Below, one piece after another: positions 6,969-16,352 of a DNA stretch of 64,000 bases; position 1 is the stretch's first letter; the number at the start of each line of letters is the position of its first letter. Origin of the DNA: Aeromicrobium wangtongii. Lineage in GTDB: Bacteria; Actinomycetota; Actinomycetes; Propionibacteriales; Nocardioidaceae. The notes under the pieces are model-generated. The model saw only the letters and a program-made list of their open reading frames with translations. It did not search any database and was not told the origin of the DNA. The position numbers and the translations under genes were made by a program. The DNA lies in the NCBI RefSeq assembly GCF_024584515.1, contig NZ_CP102173.1, positions 434,001-498,000 of the forward strand. The letters are read 5' to 3'.

Positions 6969-7065
6969 ACTAACCTCGGGGGTGGGGGAGGTCAGCAGGG
7001 TCGGCGCAGCCGGCGGTGCGCTCCCCGTCGATGCCGCAGTTGAACCCGACCCGGGAGCCCCCCTG

Positions 7066-7242
7066 ATGCCCGAGCCACTGGACAGTCGTCTTCGCGACGA
7101 CCAGGCGCTGGACGAGATCGAGCTGACCAGTCGGCTCATGATCGCCGCCTCGTCCAAGGACGGACCCCTGTCGCAGCGGGAGATCGACGAGATCCTGGGA
7201 ATTGCGACAGTCGGTCGGCCCGTCAGCGGCACCCGCGATTGA
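7066..7242 (+). CDS. Small conserved-type hypothetical protein
   Basis: 58 residues from ATG 7066, which has GGGAG 8 bp upstream. A longer 94-residue version from GTG 6958 is possible but would start inside the palindrome. The protein is acidic and helical and contains PLSQREIDEILGI near the C terminus, a pattern I recall from short actinobacterial proteins of unknown function. Neighbours are an exporter and the Pit phosphate transporter pair. No function can be assigned. Confidence 0.6.
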   Translation: MPEPLDSRLRDDQALDEIELTSRLMIAASSKDGPLSQREIDEILGIATVGRPVSGTRD

Positions 7243-7269
7243 CAGGCGCAAACGGCCAGCATCTAGCAT
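7239..7269 (+). promoter_or_regulatory. Sigma-A type promoter for the DUF47-pit operon
   Basis: TTGACA (7239-7244) overlaps the stop of the small gene, and TAGCAT (7264-7269) lies 19 bp further on. Transcription would begin about 30 bp before the GTG of the DUF47 gene. Confidence 0.5.
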
Positions 7270-7304
7270 GGGCGTGCCCTACTCAGCATTGACAGGAGCT
7301 AGTC

Positions 7305-7922
7305 GTGCGTTTTCGCATTCGACCAGTTGAAGCATCTTTTTACGATCTGTTCACCGAGATGGCGAACCACCTCGTGGAGGGTGCAAATCTGCTGGCGCAG
7401 ATGCTCGACCCAGGAACCGACAAGAACGCTCTCGGTGACCTGATGCGAGAAGCAGAGCACCAAGCGGACGAGACGACCCACAAGATCATCAAGCGGGCCA
7501 ACTCGACGTTCATCACGCCGTTCGACCGCGAGGACATCTACCGTCTCGCGAGCAGCCTCGACGACGTCATGGACTTCATGGAGGAGACCGTCGACCTCGT
7601 GGGCCTGTACGAGCTCGGCGAGCTGCCGGCCGACTTCGCCCCGCAGGTCGAGGTGCTCCAGCGTGCGACCCAGCTGACCGCCGAGGCCATGCCGCGTCTG
7701 CGGACGATGAAGGACCTCGACGAGTACTGGATCGAGATCAACCGCCTCGAGAACCAGGGCGACCGCTCCTACCGTCGCATCGTCGCCCACCTGTTCAGCG
7801 GCACGTACAAGTCGCTCGAGGTCCTGAAGCTCAAGGACGTCGTCGACTCGCTCGAGCACGCCATCGACGCGCTCGAGTCCGTTGCGAACACGGTGGAGCA
7901 GATCGCCGTCAAGGAGTCCTGA
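7305..7922 (+). CDS. DUF47 (PhoU-like) accessory protein of the Pit phosphate transporter
   Basis: 205 residues, GTG start with AGGAG 7 bp upstream. The protein is all-helical and acidic, with the PhoU-like DUF47 pattern (AEHQADETTHKIIKRANSTF near residues 45-65 and LENQGDRSYRRI near 146-157), without membrane helices. Family members are encoded next to Pit transporters and modulate low-affinity phosphate uptake, probably through metal-binding helical bundles. It ends 3 bp before the pit gene, so the two are co-transcribed. Confidence 0.9.
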   Translation: MRFRIRPVEASFYDLFTEMANHLVEGANLLAQMLDPGTDKNALGDLMREAEHQADETTHKIIKRANSTFITPFDREDIYRLASSLDDVMDFMEETVDLVGLYELGELPADFAPQVEVLQRATQLTAEAMPRLRTMKDLDEYWIEINRLENQGDRSYRRIVAHLFSGTYKSLEVLKLKDVVDSLEHAIDALESVANTVEQIAVKES

Positions 7923-7925
7923 GCA

Positions 7926-8948
7926 GTGGATCTCGTTCTCGGCCTGGTCATCGCCACGGTCGTCATCGCACTGTTCTTCGACTACACCAACGGCTTCCAC
8001 GACGCAGCCAACGCGATCGCCACCTCCGTGTCGACGCGTGCCCTGACGCCTCGCATCGCGCTGATGATGGCTGCGATCCTCAACTTCGTGGGGGCGCTGC
8101 TGGGCGTCGGTGTCGCCAAGACGATCAAGGAGATCCTCGTCGGCTTCGACGACATGAGCTCCGAACATGCCTTGACCGTGGTGATGAGTGCCCTGGTCGG
8201 GGCCATCACGTGGAATCTCATCACCTGGTACTTCGGCATCCCCTCGTCGTCCTCACACGCCCTGATCGGCGGCCTGATCGGCGTCGGCCTCGCGGCAGGC
8301 GTGACCGTCGACTGGGACAAGGTCGTCGACAAGGTCGTCATCCCGATGGTCATGAGCCCCGCGCTCGGCTTCGGTGGTGCATTCCTGGTGATGCTGACGA
8401 TCATGTGGGTCTTCCGTCGAGCCAATCCGCACACCGTCAACCGTGGGTTCCGCCATTCGCAGACCGTCTCGGCGGCAGCACTGTCGCTCGGCCACGGCCT
8501 GCAGGACGCGCAGAAGACCATGGGCGTCATCGTCCTGGCGCTCGTCGCCGGCGGCTACGGCCCCACGGCCGGCGAGCGGGAGATCCCCGTCTGGGTCGTC
8601 TTCGCCGCCGCTGGCGCGATCTCCCTCGGCACGCTGTCGGGTGGCATGCGCATCATGCGCACGATGGGTCGCCGCATCATCGCGCTCGACCCACCGCGCG
8701 GATTCGCGGCCGAGTCCACGGCTGCTGTCGTCCTGTACGGCATGGCCATCGGCCTGCACGCCCCCGTCTCGACGACCCACACCATGACCTCGGCGGTCAT
8801 GGGCGCCGGCGCGACCAAGCGGTTCAGCGCGGTGCGCTGGGGAGTGGCCCGCGGCATCGTCACCGCCTGGATCGTCACGATCCCGGCTGCAGCTGGTGTC
8901 GGTGCGCTCACGTACCTGCTGCTGCGCCTGGTCATCCCCGGCAACTGA
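7926..8948 (+). CDS. pit: Low-affinity inorganic phosphate transporter, PiT family
   Basis: 340 residues, GTG start 3 bp after the DUF47 stop. The N-terminal PiT signature GFHDAANAIATSVSTRAL (about 19-36) and the second copy in the C-terminal half (GLHAPVSTTHTMTSAVMG) are present, with about ten membrane helices. It imports phosphate as a metal-phosphate complex driven by the proton gradient. It forms an operon with its DUF47 partner and complements the high-affinity Pst system 2 kb downstream. No PHO box is seen before this pair, so expression is probably constitutive. Confidence 0.93.
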   Translation: MDLVLGLVIATVVIALFFDYTNGFHDAANAIATSVSTRALTPRIALMMAAILNFVGALLGVGVAKTIKEILVGFDDMSSEHALTVVMSALVGAITWNLITWYFGIPSSSSHALIGGLIGVGLAAGVTVDWDKVVDKVVIPMVMSPALGFGGAFLVMLTIMWVFRRANPHTVNRGFRHSQTVSAAALSLGHGLQDAQKTMGVIVLALVAGGYGPTAGEREIPVWVVFAAAGAISLGTLSGGMRIMRTMGRRIIALDPPRGFAAESTAAVVLYGMAIGLHAPVSTTHTMTSAVMGAGATKRFSAVRWGVARGIVTAWIVTIPAAAGVGALTYLLLRLVIPGN

Positions 8949-9010
8949 TCGCACCGGGCCTCGCCCCGATTCGTGCCACCCCGTCGCTCGACCCATGGTT
9001 GAGTAGCAGG

Positions 9011-10153
9011 GTGAGCCATGCCTCGGTCGTCATCATCGGCGGCGGGGCGATGGGGGTCAGCGCGGCCTACCACCTGGCCCGTGCTGGGGTGCGGGACGTC
9101 GTCCTGCTGGAGCGGGGCGCCCTGGGCGAGGGATCGACGTGCCGGGCGGCCGGGGGTGTGCGGGCGCAGTTCTCCGACGAGGTCAACATCCTGCTCGGGC
9201 ACCGTAGCCTCGACACCTTCGAGAGGTTCGCCACGACCTTCCACCAGGAGATCGACCTGCACCAGGTGGGCTACTTGTTCTTGCTCGACACAGCCGAGAG
9301 CGTCACCACCTTCGAGGCGAACATCGCGCTGCAGAACTCGTTGGGGGTCTCGACCCACATGATCAGCCCGCGTGAGGCGCTGGCTCTGTCACCGGGCATC
9401 AGTACCGACGGCTTGCTGGCAGCCGCCTGGGCTCCCCGCGCCGGCCACTGCTCGCCTGAGTCGGTGGTGCTGGGCTACGCGACTGCGGCCCGACGGCTCG
9501 GGGCGCAGCTGGTCACGGGATGCGAGGTCACCGACATCGAGGTCGTCGACGGTGCGGTCGCCGCCGTCGTGACCGATCGCGGTCGCATCCATACCGACAC
9601 CGTGGTCTGCGCCGCTGGTGCCTGGTCAGGCCAGGTGGGTTCGCTCGCAGGCGTCGACCTGCCGGTCACCCCGCTGCGCCGGCAGGTACTGATCACCGAG
9701 CCCGTGGCCTCGGTCAGTGCCACGACGCCCTTCACGATCGACTTCTCGACCAGCTACTACTTCCACCACGAGGGGAAGGGCCTGCTGCTCGGGATGTCCG
9801 ACCCGGACGAGACACCCGGCTTCGAGCTCGGCCGCTCGGAGGCTTGGTTGCCGCGCCTCGGCGAGGCGATGGCCCGGCGCACACCCAGCTTCACTGAGGT
9901 CGGGATCAGGGGTGGATGGGCCGGGCTGTACGAGGTCACGCCCGACCACAATGCACTGATCGGCGAGGCGAACGGCGTCTCGCGTTTCCTGTACGCCACC
10001 GGGTTCTCGGGCCATGGGTTCTTGATGGCCCCGGCCGTCGGCGAGATCGTTCGCGATCTCTACCTGGGGACGCCGCCCGTCATCGACGTCAGCAGCCTTG
10101 ACGTCGCCCGGTTCGACGCCGGCGCCGCGCGCCCCGAGACAACGATCGTCTGA
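9011..10153 (+). CDS. FAD-dependent amine/amino-acid oxidoreductase (DAO family)
   Basis: 380 residues from GTG 9011. The N-terminal Rossmann motif VVIIGGGAMGVSAAYHLARAG (about 6-26) binds FAD; an STCRAAGGVRAQF segment follows (about 42-54), and a C-terminal GFSGHGFLMAP pattern is typical of sarcosine oxidase beta/glycine oxidase relatives. It oxidises a secondary amine or amino acid to the imine; the substrate is unknown. It is a single gene between pit and the convergent pst operon, with no subunit partners, unlike heterotetrameric sarcosine oxidase. Confidence 0.85.
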   Translation: MSHASVVIIGGGAMGVSAAYHLARAGVRDVVLLERGALGEGSTCRAAGGVRAQFSDEVNILLGHRSLDTFERFATTFHQEIDLHQVGYLFLLDTAESVTTFEANIALQNSLGVSTHMISPREALALSPGISTDGLLAAAWAPRAGHCSPESVVLGYATAARRLGAQLVTGCEVTDIEVVDGAVAAVVTDRGRIHTDTVVCAAGAWSGQVGSLAGVDLPVTPLRRQVLITEPVASVSATTPFTIDFSTSYYFHHEGKGLLLGMSDPDETPGFELGRSEAWLPRLGEAMARRTPSFTEVGIRGGWAGLYEVTPDHNALIGEANGVSRFLYATGFSGHGFLMAPAVGEIVRDLYLGTPPVIDVSSLDVARFDAGAARPETTIV

Positions 10154-10159
10154 GCGCGC

Positions 10160-10939
<780 letters not shown>

Positions 10940-10960
10940 GGTGCAGTCCTTCCGAGAGGC

Positions 10961-12037
10961 TTAACGCTCGCCCTTGGGCGAGAAGAAGTGGGAGACGAGG
11001 CGGGCGATCAGGTTCAGCAGCATCACGATCACCAGCAGGGTCAGGGCGGCGCCCCAGGCCCGGTCGATGCTGAACTCAGGCGGGATGCCGGGATTGCGGA
11101 TCGACGTGTAGGCGAACACCGGCAGCGTCGCCATGCGGCCGTCGAAGAGGTTGAAGTTCATCGAGTCGGTCATGCCGGCGATGATCAGCAGCGGGGCGGT
11201 CTCGCCGATGACCCGGGCGATCGCGAGCGTGATGCCGGTGACGATGCCGGCCAGCGCGGTCGGCAGGACGACCTTGGCGACGGTGCGCCACTTCGGCACG
11301 CCCAGGGCGTAGGACGCCTCGCGCAGCTCGTTCGGCACCAGCTTGAGCATCTCCTCGGTCGACCGGACGACCACCGGGATCATCAGGACCGACAGCGCGA
11401 CCGAGCCGCCGATGCCCATGCGGACCCCCTCGCCGAAGAACAGCACGAACAGCGCGTAGGCGAACAGGCCGGCCACGATCGACGGGATGCCCGTCATGAC
11501 GTCGACCATGAAGCGGATCCAGCGCGACAGCCGGTTGCCGTCGGCGTACTCGACCAGGTAGATCGCCGCGAACAGGCCGATCGGGACGGAGATGACGGTG
11601 GCGGCTCCGGTGATCAGCAGCGTGCCGGTCAGGGCGTGGTAGATGCCACCGCCCTCGCCGACCACGTTGCGCATCGAGTACGTGAAGAACTGGGTCGACA
11701 GGACGGGCGCGCCCTTGCTGATGATCGTGATCAGGATGCTGAACAGCGGGAACATCGCCAGCACGAACGATGAGGTCACCAGGACGGTGACCAGCCGGTC
11801 GGTCGCCTTGCGGCGTCCCTCCACGGCAACGGACAACGCGGGCAGCGACAGGGTCAGCGCGAGCACGAGCAGGGCGGAGAGCACCAGGTTCAGGCCCGCC
11901 ACCAGGTAGAGCACCGCCGCGATGGCCACGGCGCCGCCGATCACCGCGCGGGGGAGCCACGTGGGCAGCCGCTGGCCGTAGAGCTGCTGCTGGACGTCGA
12001 GGGGGCCGGGCTTGCGGGGGGTGAGAGTGGTCGTCAT
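10961..12037 (-). CDS. pstA: Phosphate ABC transporter permease PstA
   Basis: 358 residues from ATG 12037, which overlaps the pstC stop by one base (TGATG), so translation is coupled. An N-terminal extension of about 75 residues carries two extra hydrophobic segments before the standard six-helix permease domain. The EAA-type loop that contacts PstB is present (LREASYALGVPKWRTVAKVV). It forms the membrane channel with PstC. A longer frame continues upstream over pstC, but the start chosen fits the family and the coupling. Confidence 0.93.
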   Translation of the reverse strand: MTTTLTPRKPGPLDVQQQLYGQRLPTWLPRAVIGGAVAIAAVLYLVAGLNLVLSALLVLALTLSLPALSVAVEGRRKATDRLVTVLVTSSFVLAMFPLFSILITIISKGAPVLSTQFFTYSMRNVVGEGGGIYHALTGTLLITGAATVISVPIGLFAAIYLVEYADGNRLSRWIRFMVDVMTGIPSIVAGLFAYALFVLFFGEGVRMGIGGSVALSVLMIPVVVRSTEEMLKLVPNELREASYALGVPKWRTVAKVVLPTALAGIVTGITLAIARVIGETAPLLIIAGMTDSMNFNLFDGRMATLPVFAYTSIRNPGIPPEFSIDRAWGAALTLLVIVMLLNLIARLVSHFFSPKGER

Positions 12038-12984
12038 CAGTTGGCTCCGGAGAATTCCTTGCGGCGATCCACGATGGCCCGCGCAGCGAAGTTGACGAGG
12101 AAGGTGATCACGAACAGCACCAGGCCACTGGCGATCAGTGCGTTGACCGTCTTGCCGCTGGCCTCGCCGAACTTGAGGGCGATGTTGGCCGCGATCGTGC
12201 TGGGGTTGGTGCTGCTGATCAGGTTGGCGGTCACCGTGCCGACGCTGACCGACAGCACCATCGCGACGGCCAGCGTCTCGCCGAGCGCCCGCCCCAGCCC
12301 GAGCATCGCCGCCGAGACGATGCCGGAGCGGGCGTACGGGAAGATCGCCATCCGCGCCATCTCCCAGCGGGTCGCGCCGAGGGCCAGCGCCGCCTCCTCG
12401 TGCAGGCGTGGCGTCTGCAGGAAGATCTCGCGGCACATCGCGGTCATGATCGGCAGGATCATGACCGCCAGCACGATGGACGCCGTCAAGATGGTGCGGC
12501 CGGTGCTGGAGGCGGGGCCGGCGAAGAACGGGATGAAGCCCAGGTGCCGCTCGAGCCACTCGTAGACCGGCGCCAGCTTGGGCGCGAGGAAGCCGATGCC
12601 CCACAGGCCGTAGACGACGCTCGGCACGGCGGCCAGCAGGTCGATGAGGTAGCCGAGGACCTGGCCGAGCTGGCGGGGGGAGTAGTGCGAGATGAACAGC
12701 GCCACCCCGATCGCCACCGGGACGGCGATGATCAGGGCGATGGTGGCGGCGAGCAGGGTTCCGTAGACCAGCGGCCAGACGAAGGGCAGGAAGCTCTCGC
12801 CGCTCTTCACCTCGTCAGGGCTGGCAGTGATGCCCGGGATGCCTTCGATCGTCAGGAACGCGGCCACTCCGGCCAGGACGAGCAGGATGACGATGCCTGC
12901 GCTGGTCGACAACCCGGCGAAGATGCGGTCCCCGAGGCGGACGACGGTCGAACGCTTGCGACGGGGATCCAGCGTGCTGGTCAC
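12037..12984 (-). CDS. pstC: Phosphate ABC transporter permease PstC
   Basis: 315 residues, six membrane helices, with the PstC coupling loop LHEEAALALGATRWEMARMAIFP (about 207-229). It pairs with PstA to form the high-affinity phosphate channel, fed by the PstS lipoprotein. It follows pstS by about 107 bp, a gap with no clear hairpin, so transcription likely continues from the pstS promoter. Confidence 0.94.
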   Translation of the reverse strand: MTSTLDPRRKRSTVVRLGDRIFAGLSTSAGIVILLVLAGVAAFLTIEGIPGITASPDEVKSGESFLPFVWPLVYGTLLAATIALIIAVPVAIGVALFISHYSPRQLGQVLGYLIDLLAAVPSVVYGLWGIGFLAPKLAPVYEWLERHLGFIPFFAGPASSTGRTILTASIVLAVMILPIMTAMCREIFLQTPRLHEEAALALGATRWEMARMAIFPYARSGIVSAAMLGLGRALGETLAVAMVLSVSVGTVTANLISSTNPSTIAANIALKFGEASGKTVNALIASGLVLFVITFLVNFAARAIVDRRKEFSGAN

Positions 12985-13091
12985 GAGCGGGGCCTTTCAG
13001 CGGTGGTTGGTTCGGTGTTCTCTCGGCGGTCCGTGACCGCCGATCGTCCCCGGGCCCGGAAGAGGTTCCTCCGAGCCCAGGGACTGGTGGG

Positions 13092-14195
13092 TCAAGCAGC
13101 CTTGATCGTCTTGACCGCGGCCTGGACCGTGCTGGCGAAGTCGCCCGACAGCGGTGCCGAGCCGGCGGCCTTCGCCGAGGCGTCCTGCCCCTCGGGACTG
13201 GTCACGTAGGTCAGCCATGCCTTGACCAGATCAGCCGTCTCGGCGTCGGGGTAGCTCTGGCACGCCATCTGGTAGGACGCGAGGACGATCGGGTAGACGC
13301 CCGCCGCCTCGGTGGTGCGGTCGATGTCGATGGCGATGTCGGTGGTGGCGCGCCCGGCGACAGGCTTGGCCGTCTCGAGCACCTTGGCGGCGGCCTCCGG
13401 CGTGGGGGCGACGAACTCGTCGCCGACCTTGACCTTGGCCATGCCGAGCTTGCCGGCTTGGCTCTCGTCGGCGTAGCCGACCGTGCCGTTGCCACCGCTC
13501 ACGGCCGAGATGACGCCCGAGGTGCCCTCGGCGGCCTCGCCGCCCTTGACCGGCCAGGTCTGCGCCGGCTCGTCGGTCCAGACCTTCGGGGCTGCCTTGC
13601 TGAGGTAGTCGGTGAAGTTCTGCGTCGTGCCCGAGTCGTCCGAACGGTGCACGGGGGTGATCTTGGTGCTGGGCAGCTTGGCATCGGGGTTGTCGGCCTT
13701 GATCGCGGCGTCGTCCCACGTGGTGATCTTGCCGGCGAAGATGCCGGCGACCGTGTCGGGCGACAGGTTCAGGTCGTCGACTCCGTCGAGGTTGTAGACC
13801 ACGGCGATCGGGCTGACGTACGTCGGCACCTCGACGACCTCGCTGTCGCAGCGCTTCTTGGCGCCGGCCAGCTCGTCGTCGGTCAGGTAGGCGTCCGAGC
13901 CGGCGAATGACACGCCACCGGCGATGAACTGCTCACGACCGCCACCGGAACCGACCGGGTCGTAGTTGACCGTGGCATCGGGGTTGGCGGTCTGGAACTG
14001 CTGCTTCCAGGCGGCGACGGCCGCCTCCTGGGCGCTCGAACCGGCACCGTTGAGCGTGCCCGAGACGCCGTCCCCGGCGGCGGCGGAGGTCTCGCCGGCC
14101 GAGGCGTCTTCGTTGCCGGCGCCGCAGGCGCTGAGGCCCAGCGCAAGAGCGAGCATTGCCGCGGGAGCGGCAATGCGCAGGTTTTTGCGGTTCAC
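13092..14195 (-). CDS. pstS: Phosphate-binding lipoprotein PstS
   Basis: 367 residues. A lipoprotein signal peptide with lipobox LSAC puts the acylated cysteine at 24; phosphate-binding loops include GAGSSAQEAAVAAW (about 50-63) and VHRSDDSGTTQNF in the middle. It captures phosphate outside the membrane and hands it to PstCA. First gene of the operon, it has a PHO box about 75-95 bp upstream, so it should be induced by a PhoP/RegX3-type regulator under phosphate starvation. Confidence 0.95.
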   Translation of the reverse strand: MNRKNLRIAAPAAMLALALGLSACGAGNEDASAGETSAAAGDGVSGTLNGAGSSAQEAAVAAWKQQFQTANPDATVNYDPVGSGGGREQFIAGGVSFAGSDAYLTDDELAGAKKRCDSEVVEVPTYVSPIAVVYNLDGVDDLNLSPDTVAGIFAGKITTWDDAAIKADNPDAKLPSTKITPVHRSDDSGTTQNFTDYLSKAAPKVWTDEPAQTWPVKGGEAAEGTSGVISAVSGGNGTVGYADESQAGKLGMAKVKVGDEFVAPTPEAAAKVLETAKPVAGRATTDIAIDIDRTTEAAGVYPIVLASYQMACQSYPDAETADLVKAWLTYVTSPEGQDASAKAAGSAPLSGDFASTVQAAVKTIKAA

Positions 14196-14270
14196 GGGGG
14201 TCCCTCTCTGGGATCTGTTGGTGCGTACTCCGTGAGGGTAGGCAGCCCAGGTGTATCGATCTCGGTCCGA

Positions 14271-14290
14271 GGGTGAACGCAGGGTGAACG
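14271..14290 (-). promoter_or_regulatory. PHO box of the pst operon
   Basis: On the minus strand two GTTCACC heptamers start exactly 11 bp apart (forward GGTGAAC at 14272 and 14283), the classic direct-repeat unit bound by actinobacterial PhoP/RegX3. It lies upstream of pstS on the same strand. Confidence 0.85.
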
Positions 14291-14321
14291 GTGCCGAAAC
14301 GGTCGTGATCGACCGCGGGGA

Positions 14322-15206
14322 TCAGCCCAGCGTCTCGGTGGCGTGGACCGTCCCACCCCGGTGGTGCACGACGATGCCGTCACCCGGCGCGAGCTGCTGC
14401 AGCTCGACCCCGATCGCCTCCAGCACCCAGGGCAGGGTGGGGCGGTGCGTGCAGAGCACGACGGGCTTCTTGCGATCCCGGAGCGCGTCGATCGACCGCT
14501 GCACCTGCCCTGCGGTGGTCTCCTCGGAGAGCCGGTCGTCGATCTCCAGGAAGGTGCTGATCGAGTGCGCGTACGGCTCGACGGTCTGGGCGCACCGCAC
14601 GGCAGGGCTGCTGACGACCCGGCGGATGCCGTACGCATCGAGCACCGGGACGAGCTGCTTGGCGCGGGCAGCGCCGGAGGAGGTGAGCGGACGCTCGAGG
14701 TCCTCGACGTCCGCCGACCGTGGCACCGCCTTGCCGTGCCGCAGGACGATCAGCGTGCGGGTGCGGTGGGCCTGGCGCTCGCACAGCTCGCGGAACTCAT
14801 CGAGCAGCGCGATGTCGTGCTCGTAGGTCAGCAGTGCGCGGGCCTCCCCGACGCCGACCCAACGGATCTCGTCCACCTCCTTGTTGGGCACGAACGGCGT
14901 CTCCTCGTCCGCCCCGACGACCCGCGCGCACCAGTACGACACCTGCTTGGTGCCGCCGCTGACCGGATAGGTGATCAGCTGCAGCGGATGTCCCAGCCGC
15001 ACCCGGACGCCGGCCTCCTCGCCGATCTCGCGCACCGCCGTCTGCTGCAGAGTCTCGCCCGGATCGGTCTTCCCCTTCGGGAAGGTCCAGTCGTCGTAGG
15101 ACGGCCGGTGGACGACGAGGACCTCGATGCGGGGATCCGGTCTGGCGCCCGGCCGCCTGCGCCACACGACCCCGCCGGCTGCCGGGATGATCCGTTCGGT
15201 TGCCAT
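14322..15206 (-). CDS. mutT1: Nudix hydrolase-histidine phosphatase fusion, MutT1 type
   Basis: 294 residues from ATG 15206. Residues 1-145 are a Nudix domain with a complete Nudix box from Gly45 to Val67 (E51, R59-E60, E63-E64). Residues 150-294 are a SixA-like phosphatase with LRHGKA (Arg156-His157) and a second catalytic His in CTHRPT. Mycobacterial MutT1 has this same two-domain form and hydrolyses 8-oxo-GTP and diadenosine polyphosphates, sanitising the nucleotide pool. The gene lies between ppk and pstS, an arrangement common in actinobacteria. It is divergent from the gene at 15261. Confidence 0.9.
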   Translation of the reverse strand: MATERIIPAAGGVVWRRRPGARPDPRIEVLVVHRPSYDDWTFPKGKTDPGETLQQTAVREIGEEAGVRVRLGHPLQLITYPVSGGTKQVSYWCARVVGADEETPFVPNKEVDEIRWVGVGEARALLTYEHDIALLDEFRELCERQAHRTRTLIVLRHGKAVPRSADVEDLERPLTSSGAARAKQLVPVLDAYGIRRVVSSPAVRCAQTVEPYAHSISTFLEIDDRLSEETTAGQVQRSIDALRDRKKPVVLCTHRPTLPWVLEAIGVELQQLAPGDGIVVHHRGGTVHATETLG

Positions 15207-15260
15207 GGTGCGTATTGTCCCCCTGGGAAGTGAACATTCGATGCAGGAGGTGTTGACGCG

Positions 15261-16337
15261 GTGCGTCCTGGCCCGGTGGTGCGCCTCGCGCTGGTGCCGC
15301 TGCTCGCGATCGCCGTCGCCGTCGCGATCGGCACCTGGGCCTCGGCCCGTCAACCCGACCCACGCTCATCCCTGACGTCCGCGCTCGACTCGCTGCCCGA
15401 GGCGACGCTGGTCGCCGGGTTCACCGACTGGGCCGCCATCCGGTCCGACCTGGACCTCGGATCGGCCTCCACCGGCGCCGCCCGCACGAAGCTGGCCGAG
15501 CGGGGCGTCCTGCGCGACCTGACCACCCGCTCCGTGCTGGGTGGGCTCATCGCCGACATGCACGCGGCGTACGGATGGTCCGCGGCGGACCTGGAGTGGG
15601 AGACCTACGGCCAGGCGCCGGACGGTGCCGCGATGGTCGCCCGGTTCTCCGGCTCCGTCTCGATCGGCGACGTCGAGCGACGGCTGCGCTCGCTCGGCTA
15701 CACGTCCCGCGACGGCGTCTGGACGCTCTCCGAGGTGCGGGCCACCGACGTCGGGCCGGAGCTGGCGGCCACGCTCGGCAACCTGGCGATCGACACGCGC
15801 CGCCGCCTGGTCGTCGCGGCGACCCGGGCGGATCATGTCCGCGACGTGCTGGAGGTCATCCGCGGGGACGAACCGTCCGCCTTGTCCGTACGCGCGCTGA
15901 ACGACGTGGCCGCCAGCCTCGCGGGCTCCGACACCGTCCTGCTGCAGTCGGGTCCGTTCGCCTGTCGCTCGACGTCGCTGAGCCAGCTGGGGCCCGACGT
16001 GCTGGCCCAGGCGGACGCCGCCGTGGCGCGCGCCGGGGCACTCGTCGCCCCCACGTTCACCGGGCGGGGTCTGGTCGACGGGCGGGATGCGCAGAGCATC
16101 CGGTTCGCGGCCGCCTTCGGCTCCCCGGCGCAGGCCGCCGAGCAGCTGCGCGTCCGCACGGCACTGGCGACCGGCCCCTTCATCGGACGTTCGGGCCGGG
16201 TGGAGGACGCCCTGGACCTGCGCTCGGCGACGGTCGACGGCAGCGTTGCCGTCCTGCGCTTCGCGCTGGACCCCGACGAGGGGGCCTTCATGAGCGGTGA
16301 GGGACCGGCGCTGTTCGCGGGCTGCCCCAGAGGGTAG
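15261..16337 (+). CDS. Membrane-anchored or secreted protein of unknown function
   Basis: 358 residues, GTG start with GGAGG upstream. One N-terminal hydrophobic segment (about 7-24) is followed by a large extracytoplasmic domain rich in Ala, Arg and Asp with paired cysteines late in the chain (ACRST and the near-terminal GCPRG). It resembles no family I can name. It sits between mutT1 (divergent) and ppk (convergent, 15 bp gap), a place where actinobacteria often carry an uncharacterised exported protein. Confidence 0.7.
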   Translation: MRPGPVVRLALVPLLAIAVAVAIGTWASARQPDPRSSLTSALDSLPEATLVAGFTDWAAIRSDLDLGSASTGAARTKLAERGVLRDLTTRSVLGGLIADMHAAYGWSAADLEWETYGQAPDGAAMVARFSGSVSIGDVERRLRSLGYTSRDGVWTLSEVRATDVGPELAATLGNLAIDTRRRLVVAATRADHVRDVLEVIRGDEPSALSVRALNDVAASLAGSDTVLLQSGPFACRSTSLSQLGPDVLAQADAAVARAGALVAPTFTGRGLVDGRDAQSIRFAAAFGSPAQAAEQLRVRTALATGPFIGRSGRVEDALDLRSATVDGSVAVLRFALDPDEGAFMSGEGPALFAGCPRG

Positions 16338-16352
16338 GGCGCCCCGCCGTCC

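Noticed and set aside
6958..7065. Longer start (GTG 6958) for the small gene
   Set aside because: The GTG is the centre of a perfect palindrome with a -10 box after it, and the SD fits ATG 7066 better.
8210..9010. N-terminal extension of the FAD oxidoreductase by 267 residues
   Set aside because: It overlaps pit in another frame and is Arg/His-rich; the Rossmann motif starts right after GTG 9011.
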